Notes: generated from the sequence alone by a model not told the origin. Positions 50,733-61,941 are shown, numbered from the stretch's first letter. The stretch: DNA of 64,000 nt from Marinihelvus sp036351115 (GCA_036351115.1 JAZBOL010000036.1:1-64000); one strand, 5' to 3'. Numbers and translations: made by a program.

Positions 50733-53303
50733 ATGAAGCGCACAGTCCTGACCGCGGCCATCACCGCGAGCCTTGGGGCGTTTGCCGTACCCGGCAGCGT
50801 CACCTACGCCCAAACCGAATCCGACGATGACACGGGCGCCGTCGAAGAAGTCATCGTGACGGCGCGACGCCGGGAGGAAAGCCTGCAGGACGTGCCTGGC
50901 ACGGTCACGGCCCTGGGCCAGCAAGCCCTCGAGGCTGCCGGTGTTCAGCGCGCGGAAGATTTCCTCGCCCTGACCCCCGGTGTGACCCTGGTCGATGCAG
51001 CCGAAGTCGGTGACACGCAGGTCAACATCCGCGGCATCAACGGAGCACGGGACGCCGAGAACAGCTTCGCGTTCATTCTCGACGGGGTGCTTTACACCAA
51101 CCCCGCTGCCTTCAACCGGGAGTACACCAACCTCCAGCAGATCGAGGTGTTCAAGGGCCCGCAGGGCGCCATCTATGGCCGCAATGCGGCGGCCGGCGCC
51201 ATCATCGTGACCACGGAGCGCCCGACCTACGAAACCAACGCCACGGCATTCCTGAGCGCGGCGGAAGACGATACCTACCTGTTCAAGGGCTCCTTTGGCG
51301 CCGGACTCGGCGATAGCGTCGCCTGGCGCGTGAGTGCCGACTACCGGGAGTCCGACGGCTACTATCGCAACCAATTCCAGGGTGGCGCGCCGATCGTGGA
51401 CAGCTTCGAGAGCTACAACGTCAACGCGCGGGTGCTCTGGGAACCCACGGACCGCACCACCGTTGACACGAAATTCCGCATCGGTGAGGTGTCGGCCAAC
51501 AGCATTACCTTCAACTCGACCTTTGCACTGCCGGTCTTCGCCGCGGCCCTGGACAACCCGCCGGCCTACCAGGACGTCAACGACTACGACTTCCAGTTCG
51601 ACGGCAACATCGTGTCGGACAACGACCAGGAAGCCACGGAGTTTTCCGTCAAGGTCGATCATGACTTCGACAACATGACGCTGACGGCCTGGGGCCTGTA
51701 CAGCGACATCGACAACGACCTGATCTCCGATGGCACCTCCGCGGCCTTCGGTTTTTACAACAGCGACCCGGTCTGCCAGCAGACCGTGGCGGACAACACG
51801 GGTTACCCGCTGCTGCCGCCGCAGTTCATCGGAAACTCGCCCGTGGGGGTGATCTTCGACCCGGTGAACGGCTCCTTCCTCGGCGCCTACACACCAACCA
51901 CCTGTGACGGCATCCAGGAGCAGCTGCGCAACCAGAAGGACTACAGCTTCGAGTTGCGTCTCGCCTCCGCGACCGATTCCCCGCTGCAGTGGATGGCCGG
52001 TGTTTACTTCCTGGATATCGATCGGCAGGTGGGCGTCAGCCTGAACCGCGACAGCGGTGCGCCGCCGAATCGCGGGCTCTACCAGCCCGAGCCGGGTGCG
52101 AATTCCACCGCCTCCCTGGTCTGGGACCAGTTCGACAGCCAGGTGTATGCCATTTTCGGCCAGGTGGAATGGGACGTGACCGACACGGTCGAGCTCTCCT
52201 TCGCCCTGCGCTACGACAAGGAAGAGCGTGACGTGACGAACCTGGTGGATCCGAACGCCCGCCAGTCCTACATCGACCTGAACGGCGACGGCGTGTTCGA
52301 CGACCCGCTGAACCCGGGCCTGCTCTTCGAGCCGGGCGGCATCGCGCCGAAGTCCCAGGACTACTCGGAAACCCAGCCCAAGCTCGCCGTGCGCTGGGAT
52401 GCGCTCGACAGCACGTCGCTTTACGCGAGTTACGGCGTGGGCTTCAAGGCCGGCGGGTTCAACAACGCCGGCAGCGCCGCGACCGTTGACCTGTTCATCA
52501 ACGGCTTCATCAACTGTGGCAACCCCTCGGGCATCTGCTTTGCCGACCAGCTCGGTGCGGATCTGCCGGTGATTCGTGACGATTACGACAAGGAAACCTC
52601 CGACGCCTACGAAGTGGGCTTCAACAGCACCTTCCTCGACGGGCGCCTGCGCGTGAACGGGGCCGGGTACTACACCGAGGTCACCGACATGCAGTTCTTC
52701 GAGTTCTTTGTCGGCACCTTCGGCTTGCTGCGGGTCGTGTCCAACATCGACCGCGTGGACATCACGGGGGTCGAGCTGGGCGCCGACTGGGCCGTCACGG
52801 ACTACGCCCGGGTCTACGCCGGTTTCAACTGGCTCGATTCCGAGATCAAGGCCAACAGCTCGCGTCCCGATACGGTGGGCAACGAGGCGCCTTACACGCC
52901 GGAATACACGGCCAATTTCGGCATCGACGTGACCGTTCCCATCACCCAGAACTGGGACATGTTCGCCAACCTGAACGGACGCTGGACCGGCGAGACCTGG
53001 TTCCACACGGTGCAGACCGGGCAGCGCCCGACGATCTTCATGCCGCTCTTCGAACTGGGCTTCGGCCCGGGCGCCGGCGGCCTGGGCATCGCCGAGTACT
53101 CGGTCACGAAGCGTGACAGCTTCGGCCTGGTCGATCTGCGCGTCGGCTTCGGCAACGACACCTGGACGATCACCGCCTTCGGCACCAACATCACGGACGA
53201 GCGTTACCTGGAAGAGGTGATTCCGGCACCCGAGTTCGGTGGGGCCTTCAATCACCCCGGGACGGAACGTCGCCTGGGTCTGGAGCTCAGCTACCGGTAC
53301 TGA
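50733..53303 (+). CDS. TonB-dependent outer-membrane receptor
   Basis: 856 residues from ATG 50733 (GAGGAG upstream). Signal peptide about 1-27 (VTYAQT), plug start EEVIVTARRREESLQDVPGTVTAL, plug motifs VNIRGINGA and IEVFKGPQGAIYGRNAAAGAIIVTTERP, beta-barrel ending LGLELSYRY. It belongs to the same IVTAR(R/K)REESLQ clade as the receptor at 11995-14556 but is clearly diverged from it. It lies at the end of the hydantoinase operon and is closed by a bidirectional terminator, so uptake is co-regulated with the degradative enzymes. Confidence 0.93.
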   Translation: MKRTVLTAAITASLGAFAVPGSVTYAQTESDDDTGAVEEVIVTARRREESLQDVPGTVTALGQQALEAAGVQRAEDFLALTPGVTLVDAAEVGDTQVNIRGINGARDAENSFAFILDGVLYTNPAAFNREYTNLQQIEVFKGPQGAIYGRNAAAGAIIVTTERPTYETNATAFLSAAEDDTYLFKGSFGAGLGDSVAWRVSADYRESDGYYRNQFQGGAPIVDSFESYNVNARVLWEPTDRTTVDTKFRIGEVSANSITFNSTFALPVFAAALDNPPAYQDVNDYDFQFDGNIVSDNDQEATEFSVKVDHDFDNMTLTAWGLYSDIDNDLISDGTSAAFGFYNSDPVCQQTVADNTGYPLLPPQFIGNSPVGVIFDPVNGSFLGAYTPTTCDGIQEQLRNQKDYSFELRLASATDSPLQWMAGVYFLDIDRQVGVSLNRDSGAPPNRGLYQPEPGANSTASLVWDQFDSQVYAIFGQVEWDVTDTVELSFALRYDKEERDVTNLVDPNARQSYIDLNGDGVFDDPLNPGLLFEPGGIAPKSQDYSETQPKLAVRWDALDSTSLYASYGVGFKAGGFNNAGSAATVDLFINGFINCGNPSGICFADQLGADLPVIRDDYDKETSDAYEVGFNSTFLDGRLRVNGAGYYTEVTDMQFFEFFVGTFGLLRVVSNIDRVDITGVELGADWAVTDYARVYAGFNWLDSEIKANSSRPDTVGNEAPYTPEYTANFGIDVTVPITQNWDMFANLNGRWTGETWFHTVQTGQRPTIFMPLFELGFGPGAGGLGIAEYSVTKRDSFGLVDLRVGFGNDTWTITAFGTNITDERYLEEVIPAPEFGGAFNHPGTERRLGLELSYRY

Positions 53304-53322
53304 TCGCGGTCATCCCCAACCG

Positions 53323-53351
53323 AAAAACGGCCCCCCATCGGGGCCGTTTTT
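53323..53351 (+). terminator. strong Rho-independent terminator, both orientations
   Basis: AAAAACGGCCCC pairs with GGGGCCGTTTTT across a five-base loop, 20 bases after the TonB receptor stop. The A and T tracts make it usable on either strand. It marks the right end of the catabolic region. Confidence 0.9.
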
Positions 53352-53425
53352 CATTCCGGGGCGGAACCCTTCCCGCCGGTTTGATACATCTGGCACAATC
53401 GGGGCTTCCTCGCGTGGGAGCGATC

Positions 53426-54772
53426 ATGGATTTCAGCTCCAAACCCCTCTTCGATACGCTCCAGGAGCTGCTGGGCGGTGGGGCGTTTGCCTACTCGGCG
53501 GCCGTGGCCATCACCCTGGTCCTTTCAACGGTCATCATCTGGATCGTCTGGCGCCTCGCCGATCGCTGGCGGAAGGCCATTCACCGCTGGATCGACGCGG
53601 ACGACCGCGGCATTTCCTCCGTGACCTTCCAGGATCAGCAGATCTTCACCGAGCGGCAAATCGCCCGGGCCCTGCACAAAGGCGTCAACTACGCCTGGCT
53701 GGCCGTACGAGTCCTGCTGTTTCTCCTGTGGCTGAACCTGGTGTTCTCCCAGTTCGACTGGTCCCGGGAGGTCGCACTCGCCGTATTCGGCTTTTTCGGC
53801 ACGCTGATCGCCCAAATCGCCCAGGCCATCGTGGCTTATCTGCCGAATCTGGGGATCATCGTCGTGGTGGTGCTCCTGGCGCGCCTGGTGTTGCACATGG
53901 TGTACGCCTTTTTCGAGGGCATTCGCCTGGAGCGCATTTCGCTACCGGGGTTCTATCCCGACTGGGCACGCACCAGTTACGGCCTGGCAAAGGTGCTGAT
54001 CATCGCCCTGACCCTGGTCATCATCTTTCCCTACCTCCCGGGTTCCAGCAGCCCCGCTTTCCAGGGGGTCTCGATCTTTTTCGGCCTGCTCGTGTCCCTG
54101 GGCTCGACCTCCGTGGTCGCCAACATCATGGCCGGGATCGTCATCACCTACACCCGGGCCTTCAAGATTGGCGACCGCGTGCGGATCGCCGACACGGAGG
54201 GAGACATCATCGAGCGCAGCGCCTTCGTTACGCGGCTGCGGACGCCGAAAAACGAGGAAGTGGCGATACCGAACGCCATGGTCATGGCCAACCACATCGT
54301 GAATTTCAGCGCCCAGGCCAAGGAAGAAGGGGTGATGCTCCATACCACGGTCACCATCGGCTACGACGTGCCCTGGCCCAGGGTGCATGCGATTCTGACC
54401 GAGGCGGCGATGAAGACCGCGGAGATTCTCGACGACCCGCCGCCCTTCGTGCTGCAGACCAGCCTGGACGACAATTACGTCGCCTACGAACTCAACGCCT
54501 ACACCCGCAAGCCTGGCAGCAAGGCCCGCATTTCCTCGGACATGCACGCCAACATCCAGGACGGATTTCGCGATGCGGAAATCGAAATCCTGTCGCCCAT
54601 GTACCAGGCTGACCGCGACGGCAGCAACCTGACCCTGCCGACGAAACTCGACCCGGGGGAGGTCGGCATCGATCCGGCGGATGCCTCGGAAGCCAAGCGA
54701 CAGTTGCGCGAGCAGGCCGTGGACGGCAACGACGGCAATAACGGCAATAACGGCAACAACGGCAAGTCGTGA
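53426..54772 (+). CDS. MscS-family mechanosensitive channel
   Basis: 448 residues from ATG 53426 (GGGAG six bases upstream). Four to five membrane helices, then the MscS pore-lining/beta domain: FQGVSIFFGLLVSLGSTSVVANIMAGIVITYTRAFKIGDRVRIADTEGDIIERSAFVTRLRTPKNEEVAIPNAMVMAN. The C-terminus ends in a hydrophilic tail with NGNNGNNGNNGK, encoded by 9-bp repeats. It is an osmotic-pressure or small-molecule gated channel of the inner membrane. Its stop overlaps the GTG of the next gene (GTGA). Confidence 0.9.
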   Translation: MDFSSKPLFDTLQELLGGGAFAYSAAVAITLVLSTVIIWIVWRLADRWRKAIHRWIDADDRGISSVTFQDQQIFTERQIARALHKGVNYAWLAVRVLLFLLWLNLVFSQFDWSREVALAVFGFFGTLIAQIAQAIVAYLPNLGIIVVVVLLARLVLHMVYAFFEGIRLERISLPGFYPDWARTSYGLAKVLIIALTLVIIFPYLPGSSSPAFQGVSIFFGLLVSLGSTSVVANIMAGIVITYTRAFKIGDRVRIADTEGDIIERSAFVTRLRTPKNEEVAIPNAMVMANHIVNFSAQAKEEGVMLHTTVTIGYDVPWPRVHAILTEAAMKTAEILDDPPPFVLQTSLDDNYVAYELNAYTRKPGSKARISSDMHANIQDGFRDAEIEILSPMYQADRDGSNLTLPTKLDPGEVGIDPADASEAKRQLREQAVDGNDGNNGNNGNNGKS

Positions 54773-56145
54773 GGGTCACGGAGCACGAACTGTCCCGCTT
54801 GCTGGATACCGGCGGACTCCTTACCGGTGACGACGTGCACGCCCGCGCGGCGGGAATCTGGGACCCGTCTCCCCTGGAAGCGGATTCACTGGTCCGGCCG
54901 CGGACGACGGACGAGGTGGCCGCCATCCTGGCCCTGTGCCATGCCCGGGGACAGCCCGTGGTGACGCACGGTGGCCTCACGGGGCTCGTGCAGGGCGCCC
55001 AGACACGCGCCGGTGACCTGGTGCTGTCCACGGAGCGCATGACGAAGATCGAGGACGTGGACGCGGCCGGCCGCACCATGACGGTCCAGGCCGGCGTGAC
55101 CCTGCAGGGGGCACAGGAGGCCGCGGAGGCCGCCGGATTGCAGCTGGCTCTGGACCTGGGTGCCCGGGGCAGCTGCACCATCGGTGGCAACCTGGCGACG
55201 AATGCGGGCGGCAATCGAGTTATCCGCTATGGCATGGCCCGGGACCAGGTGCTGGGGCTGGAGGCCGTGCTCGCCGACGGGACCGTGCTCTCGTCCATGA
55301 ACCACATGATCAAGAACAACGCGGCCCTGGACCTGAAACAGCTCTTCATCGGCTCCGAGGGCATTCTCGGCGTCATCACCCGGGCCGTCCTGCGCCTTCG
55401 CGAACGGCCGGCAAGCCGCTGCACGGCACTGGTGGCCGCCAACGATCTGCAGGCCGTAATCGGTCTCCTGAAGCACTGCGATGCGCGCCTGGGCGGCACC
55501 CTGAGCGCTTTCGAGGTCATGTGGCAGGATTTCTATCGCCTCGTAACCGGCCCGGAAGCGAACCGGCAGCCGCCGCTGGAGAACGACCACGCCCACTACG
55601 TGCTCATCGAGTCCGAGGGCGGTGATGCAAAGGGCGATCCCGCGCGCTTCGAAGCGGTGCTCGCCGACGCGCTGGAGGCGGGGCTGGCGGTGGACGCGGT
55701 GGTGGCGGCTTCGGGACGGGAACGCGAGGCGCTCTGGGCTTTGCGAGACGACGTGGAGATGACCAACAGCCGCGGGCCGTCCTTCACCTTCGACGTCAGC
55801 CTGCGGGTCGCGGACATGGAAGCTTACCTGGCCCGCGTTCGTACCCGCCTGGCCAGGGCCTTTCCCGGAGCGGAAGTCTGGGTCTTCGGCCACCTCGGGG
55901 ACGGCAACCTGCACATCGTGGTGGCGACGGGCGCCGGTGACGACGCTACGCGTGAACGGGTCGAGCGGGCCGTTTACGAACCCCTGGCCGACATCGGCGG
56001 CTCCATATCCGGGGAACACGGCATCGGCCTGGAAAAAAAGTCCTGGCTTCACCTGAGCCGCAGCGAAGCGGAAATTGAAACCCTCCGGACCCTCAAGGCC
56101 ACGCTTGACCCGCGGGGCATACTGAATCCCGGAAAGGTGATCTGA
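54769..56145 (+). CDS. FAD-linked D-2-hydroxyacid dehydrogenase (GlcD/D2HGDH-like)
   Basis: 458 residues, GTG start coupled to the preceding stop. The PCMH FAD domain (VVTHGGLTGLVQGAQTRAGDLVLSTERMTKIEDVD, SCTIGGNLATNAGGNRVIRYGMARDQVLGLEAVLADG) and the oxidase C-terminal domain with FGHLGDGNLHIVV, SGEHGIGLEKKSW and LDPRGILNPGKVI are complete. It oxidises D-2-hydroxy acids such as D-lactate, glycolate or D-2-hydroxyglutarate. The pairing with an MscS channel is not a known functional link. Confidence 0.9.
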   Translation: MRVTEHELSRLLDTGGLLTGDDVHARAAGIWDPSPLEADSLVRPRTTDEVAAILALCHARGQPVVTHGGLTGLVQGAQTRAGDLVLSTERMTKIEDVDAAGRTMTVQAGVTLQGAQEAAEAAGLQLALDLGARGSCTIGGNLATNAGGNRVIRYGMARDQVLGLEAVLADGTVLSSMNHMIKNNAALDLKQLFIGSEGILGVITRAVLRLRERPASRCTALVAANDLQAVIGLLKHCDARLGGTLSAFEVMWQDFYRLVTGPEANRQPPLENDHAHYVLIESEGGDAKGDPARFEAVLADALEAGLAVDAVVAASGREREALWALRDDVEMTNSRGPSFTFDVSLRVADMEAYLARVRTRLARAFPGAEVWVFGHLGDGNLHIVVATGAGDDATRERVERAVYEPLADIGGSISGEHGIGLEKKSWLHLSRSEAEIETLRTLKATLDPRGILNPGKVI

Positions 56146-56205
56146 AACGCTGTCCTGAACGCGGGCCATGGAGGAAACAGCGGGCGCCATGCCTGGCCGA
56201 CCCCT

Positions 56206-58134
<1,929 letters not shown>

Positions 58135-58261
58135 GAAGCTTCTGGGTGGTCGTTTCGGGGCGCCCAGTGTACCGGGGAACCGCCCGCCCGGTGAATGAAA
58201 ACCTGTCGGGATGGCTTTCCTTGAAGCTGCCTTGCGGAGCGGGGCGCGGTAGCATGGTGCC

Positions 58262-58864
58262 ATGAGCGCATCCCGTCTGTTTTTCGTTTGCCTGGCGCTG
58301 GGCGCCGCCTTGCTCCTGTGGCGCTGCGACAATGCACCGGTCACGCACGGTCCCGGCGTGCTCGTGCCCTCGGTGCCGGAGCAACAGCCCGTAGCTGCCC
58401 GAACGATCGGTCACGGTGAATACGCCCTGAACACCCGCGCCCGCTTCGACCTGCAGGCGCGCGTGTTGTCCCGTCGGGACTACCGTTTCGACCGCGGTGC
58501 CGACCTGGTGCCCGTGGATCTCGCGCTGGGCTGGGGGCCCATGTCGGATTCGACGGTGCTGGACCGTATCGAGGTGCGCCAGTCCGGTCGCTGGTATCAC
58601 CTGCGCTGGGACTTCCCGGAACCCCTGCCGGAACGGGTCGCCATGGGTCACAGCGGCAACATGCATCTGATCCCCGCGAATGACGGGATCAGGGATGATC
58701 TGGACGAGGTCCGGGAGGGCGACCTGGTCCGCCTCAGCGGGTACCTGGTGGACGCGAGCGGGCCGAATGGATTTACCTGGACCACCTCCCTGTCCCGGGA
58801 CGACACGGGAGGCGGTTCCTGCGAACTGTTCTACGTCGAGCGCGTGCTGCTCCTGACGCCCTAG
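58262..58864 (+). CDS. hypothetical exported or membrane-anchored protein
   Basis: 200 residues. N-terminal hydrophobic segment (residues 5-20, LFFVCLALGAALLLW) followed by a C that could be a lipid site but lacks a good lipobox. The soluble part contains YALNTRARFDLQARVLSRRDYRF, DLALGWGPMSDSTVLDRIEVRQSGRWYHLRW, GNMHLIPANDGI and VRLSGYLVDA. The GWGxMSD and NxHLIPA patterns occur in conserved proteobacterial proteins of unknown role. It faces an ABC-F gene divergently. Confidence 0.75.
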   Translation: MSASRLFFVCLALGAALLLWRCDNAPVTHGPGVLVPSVPEQQPVAARTIGHGEYALNTRARFDLQARVLSRRDYRFDRGADLVPVDLALGWGPMSDSTVLDRIEVRQSGRWYHLRWDFPEPLPERVAMGHSGNMHLIPANDGIRDDLDEVREGDLVRLSGYLVDASGPNGFTWTTSLSRDDTGGGSCELFYVERVLLLTP

Positions 58865-58976
58865 CTTGTCGGGTTCGGCGCGCCGGCGGAATAGCCGCCG
58901 AAGGCCTCGCCAAGGTGGTCATGGAAGCGCAGACGCCGAGCACGCGGTCGGGAAAACCTTCGATCAGGGTCAGCAT
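58865..58976 (-). pseudogene. possible remnant of a SpoIIAA-like (STAS/SEC14) gene
   Basis: Immediately after the MscS/cNMP gene stop there is GAGGAG and an ATG at 58976 opening MLTLIEGFPDRVLGV, which resembles the start of small SpoIIAA-like STAS/SEC14 proteins. Agreement stops after about 15 codons, the frame then becomes low-complexity and runs into the neighbouring opposite-strand gene. It looks like a truncated gene start; the assignment rests on a very short match. Confidence 0.35.
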
Positions 58977-58978
58977 GG

Positions 58979-60454
58979 TCAGTCTCCTCGCTGTTGGGGT
59001 GGCCGCAGTTCGAAAAATTCCCGCATACGCGATACCAGCTGGCGAGCGAATCCGTCCGTTTCCGCTTCCGAATCCCGGCCCTCCTCGTCGTGCAGGGCGA
59101 GTTCCGTGCCCAGCTGCCGTTCCGCGAGCAGCGTGGCCAGGGCGTCGGCCAGCTCCGGACGTTGCGCCATGAGCTCGCTCATGGGTTCCTTGGCGACTTC
59201 GTACACGATGCTCTCGACGGCGCCCACGATCGTAGCGGCCCGACGCTCCCCGGTCAGCAGGGACATCTCACCGAAGCATTCCCCGGGGCCGATGTGGCCA
59301 ACGGCCTTTTCGCCAGCGTCCGTCCGTAGCCGCACTTCCAGCAGGCCCTCGATGAGGATGAACAGGGACTCGCCCCGGTCGCCCTCGTGCACGAGTATCT
59401 CACCGGCCTGCATGTGGCGCCGCTCCATTTTCCTGGCAAGAACTTCGAGGTCTTCGAGCCGGACGGGTTTGAACAGGGGGGTGTTGCCCAGTATCAGCGC
59501 CAGGTCGGTAATCCGGTGACCGTCGAACTGGCGCGTGGGCATCTCGGCCGTGTACAGGTCGCGCTTGGGATAGGCCAGACCAATGCCCGCGGTGTGCAGG
59601 TGCCTGAGCACGGTGCCGTAGACCGTGTCTTCCGCCGTGGTCGGGGAAATCGGGTCCCAGGGAAAGATCCAGTAGCGCAGGAGATATTCCACGCCCAGGC
59701 TGGACGTGCCTGAAATCAGCACCACCGGCTTGCGTGCAGGATCGAATCCGGGCTCGGACACCAGGGATTGGAGTGCGGCCAGCAGGACGCGCTTCACGCG
59801 CGCCGGTGGGACGGAAAACTCCACGGTTACGCTGAACTCGTAGCGCGTGGCGCCCGGGGGCCGGGTGATGTTCACCATGCGTTCGAGCCCGAGCATGCCG
59901 TTGGGGATCACCACGTGGGTCTGTTCCTCGGTGACCAGAGTGGTGCATCGCCAGCCAATGTCTTCGATCTTCCCGATGACCAACCCGGACACGCCCTCGT
60001 TGACCTGCACCCAGTCGCCGATGATGAAGGATCGGTCGAGGTTGATGGCGAGGCCCGTGAACACATCCGCGATCAGGCTTCGCAGGGCGAATCCCAGGAC
60101 CACGCCGGAAGCGCCCAGGGCGGCGAGAAAAGCCGTCACGCTGCGTTCGTACACGAGGCCGACGATCGCCGTGGCCACCAGCATGTAAACGATCACGCTG
60201 GTCAGGGTCTTGAGCACGTCAGGCACGGGTCCGCCCAGGGCTCGCGCCACCAGGCGGTCGTAGACGACATAGCGCATGAACTGGTTGAACAGGGCCGCAG
60301 CGGCGACCCAGAGTCCGGTGCGAAGGGCCAGCTGGACCGCTCGTGACAGTTCCGGGCTCAGCGCGCCGCTCCAGGCGTCCTGCTGCGATCCCAGCAGGCC
60401 GAAGACGACCAGCATCAGGAGGGGCAGGGCATGGACCAGGGGGCTGCGTTGCAC
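58979..60454 (-). CDS. MscS-type channel with cyclic-nucleotide-binding domain
   Basis: About 491 residues from a GTG at 60454; the start is uncertain because the frame is open far upstream through the SDR gene. Membrane helices fill residues 1-140. An MscS domain (VTAFLAALGASGVVLGFALRSLIADVFTGLAINLDRSFIIGDWVQV) and a C-terminal cNMP-binding domain (MQAGEILVHEGDRGESLFILIEGLLEVRL, GHIGPGECFGEMSLLTGERRAATIVG) follow. The GECFGEMSLLTGERRAAT cassette is the phosphate-binding region for cAMP or cGMP. It is a ligand-modulated mechanosensitive or nucleotide-gated channel. Confidence 0.85.
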   Translation of the reverse strand: MQRSPLVHALPLLMLVVFGLLGSQQDAWSGALSPELSRAVQLALRTGLWVAAAALFNQFMRYVVYDRLVARALGGPVPDVLKTLTSVIVYMLVATAIVGLVYERSVTAFLAALGASGVVLGFALRSLIADVFTGLAINLDRSFIIGDWVQVNEGVSGLVIGKIEDIGWRCTTLVTEEQTHVVIPNGMLGLERMVNITRPPGATRYEFSVTVEFSVPPARVKRVLLAALQSLVSEPGFDPARKPVVLISGTSSLGVEYLLRYWIFPWDPISPTTAEDTVYGTVLRHLHTAGIGLAYPKRDLYTAEMPTRQFDGHRITDLALILGNTPLFKPVRLEDLEVLARKMERRHMQAGEILVHEGDRGESLFILIEGLLEVRLRTDAGEKAVGHIGPGECFGEMSLLTGERRAATIVGAVESIVYEVAKEPMSELMAQRPELADALATLLAERQLGTELALHDEEGRDSEAETDGFARQLVSRMREFFELRPPQQRGD

Positions 60455-60567
60455 GGAGTCCGGGAGGAGTCGGGGTAAGCCTCCCAGTCTCCCTGCCGAA
60501 TATGACGCTTGTGTGACGAACGAGCCTCGAGCACGGGCACGCGGCCCGTCCCGGAGGCGATGGAGAA

Positions 60568-61338
60568 TCAGGTGGCGGTATAGCCCCCGTCCAGGGTGAA
60601 CACGGAGCCGGTGCTGTGGGACGATTCGTCGCTGGCGAGGAATAACGCCATGTTGGCAACTTCTGCATTGACGCCGTAGCGCTTCATGGGAATCAGCTCC
60701 CGGAGCATGGCCTCCATGGCTTCCGGATCCTCCGGAGACAGCTGATCCTCCAGGGAATGAATCATGCGATTGTCGATAGGACCGGGGGCGATGGCGTTGA
60801 CCCGCACGTTGAACTCCGCCAGTTCCAGCGCCGCGCACTTCGTCAGCCCAATCACGCCGTGCTTGCTGGCGACGTAGCTCGAGAGGCCCCCGAAGCCGAT
60901 CAGTCCCGCTGTCGAGGCCGTGACGATGATCGAACCGGCTCCCTGCTCGCGCATCACCGGCGCCGCGTACTTCATGAGCAGCCACACGCCCAGCACGTTG
61001 GTCTCGAAGGGCAGGCGGAATTCGTCGGCGGTCAGCAGCTCGAGCGGCTTGGCGGCGCCCTCCGTGCCGGCATTGGCGAACACCACGTCGAGACCGTCGA
61101 AGCGTTCCCTCGTGGCCTTTACGGAGGCCTCCACGCCGCGTTCGTCCGTGGCATCGACCGTGAAGGTGTCAAGGACTTCGTTGTCGCCGACGCGGCCCGC
61201 CAGCGCCGCGAGCTTTTCCGCCGATCGGCCCACGGCCATGACCCGGGCGCCTTCTTCCAGAAAGCGGTGAACGGTGGCTTCGCCGATGCCGCCGGTGGCG
61301 CCGGTGATGAGGGCGGTCTTGCCGGCCAGTCTTCCCAT
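60568..61338 (-). CDS. short-chain dehydrogenase/reductase
   Basis: 256 residues from ATG 61338 (GGAGA upstream). Classical SDR: TGATGGIGEA cofactor motif (residues 13-22), DxxD-like VDATDE, FANAGTEG, the catalytic Ser/Tyr/Lys in TASTAGLIGFGGLSSYVASKHGVIG, and NAIAPGPIDNRM. The C-terminus SHSTGSVFTLDGGYTAT is typical of the FabG-like group. An NAD(P)-dependent alcohol/ketone oxidoreductase; substrate unknown. Confidence 0.9.
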   Translation of the reverse strand: MGRLAGKTALITGATGGIGEATVHRFLEEGARVMAVGRSAEKLAALAGRVGDNEVLDTFTVDATDERGVEASVKATRERFDGLDVVFANAGTEGAAKPLELLTADEFRLPFETNVLGVWLLMKYAAPVMREQGAGSIIVTASTAGLIGFGGLSSYVASKHGVIGLTKCAALELAEFNVRVNAIAPGPIDNRMIHSLEDQLSPEDPEAMEAMLRELIPMKRYGVNAEVANMALFLASDESSHSTGSVFTLDGGYTAT

Positions 61339-61380
61339 GGGCTTGTCTCCAGAACAGATGCGTGTAGGGAGACATGCTAG

Positions 61381-61411
61381 AACAAAAACGGCCACCGCGA
61401 GGGTGGCCGTT
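61381..61411 (-). terminator. Rho-independent terminator of ssrA
   Basis: AACGGCCACC pairs perfectly with GGTGGCCGTT around a five-base loop. On the minus strand it is followed by TTTTTGTT, six bases past the tmRNA CCA end. Confidence 0.88.
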
Positions 61412-61417
61412 CAGTAT

Positions 61418-61780
61418 TGGTGGAGGCGGCGGGAATCGAACCCGCGTCCGCAAGTGATTCGCCCTTGGCTCTACATGCTTAGCCGGCCTATTGTTTTAAC
61501 TGATGGCTACCCGGTCGGCAGGGAAGACCATCAGCGAGCCTGGTAAGGTTTTAACGGAGCGGCGCCAGGCGCGCTTTTCCGCGATCCCGTGTGGGTCGAC
61601 CCCCGGACTCCGGTTCCCACGGGCAGGCTCCGGGCGGAGGGCACTAAGGCAGGTTTTTAAGCTGCTAGTGCGTAGTTGTCGTCGTTGGCAACTATAGGTT
61701 TTGCGATCAGTTTTACGAGATGTTCGCCGCTCGGCATGCACCTCCGGTTTCACGACCCACGTCGAAGCCAGGTCGCCCCC
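61418..61780 (-). ncRNA. ssrA: transfer-messenger RNA (tmRNA)
   Basis: 363 nt on the minus strand. The 5' end GGGGGCGACCTGGCTTCGAC and the 3' end GGTTCGATTCCCGCCGCCTCCACCA-type sequence form the tRNA-like domain with an encoded CCA. The internal frame at 61689-61657 encodes the tag ANDDNYALAA followed by TAA. It rescues stalled ribosomes by adding this degradation tag, with SmpB encoded at the end of the window. It is a one-piece form of normal length for gammaproteobacteria. Confidence 0.97.
61657..61689 (-). other. tmRNA proteolysis-tag reading frame
   Basis: Codons GCC AAC GAC GAC AAC TAC GCA CTA GCA GCT TAA give ANDDNYALAA. It differs from the E. coli tag ANDENYALAA by one Glu-to-Asp change; the ALAA end recognised by ClpXP is kept. 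Confidence 0.95.
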
Positions 61781-61804
61781 GAAAGCTGTGTTTCTGAGAC
61801 GCCT

Positions 61805-61810
61805 ATTGTA
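61805..61810 (-). promoter_or_regulatory. probable -10 box of ssrA
   Basis: TACAAT on the minus strand, 24 bases before the mature tmRNA 5' end, leaving room for a short leader removed by RNase P. No convincing -35 hexamer was found. Confidence 0.35.
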
Positions 61811-61941
61811 CAGAAAGGTTCCCCGGCAGGGGAAACCAGCGAATCACACCGGGACGGCGCGGGTGGGCAACGCCGGGACTCGCAGGCGGGCGCAAATCGT
61901 GGCAGGATGCTGCGCTTCAGACTCCAGAGACTCTCCTAGCC

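Noticed and set aside
48025..53255. Very long minus-strand open frames opposite HyuB and the second TonB receptor
   Set aside because: They mirror the codon pattern of genuine plus-strand genes and contain no recognisable protein features.
54729..54760. 9-bp repeats at the end of the MscS gene considered as a regulatory repeat
   Set aside because: They simply encode the Asn-Gly-rich tail in frame.
60455..60985. N-terminal extension of the MscS/cNMP channel into the SDR gene
   Set aside because: The extension is an out-of-frame reading of the SDR gene and is low-complexity; the channel starts near 60454.
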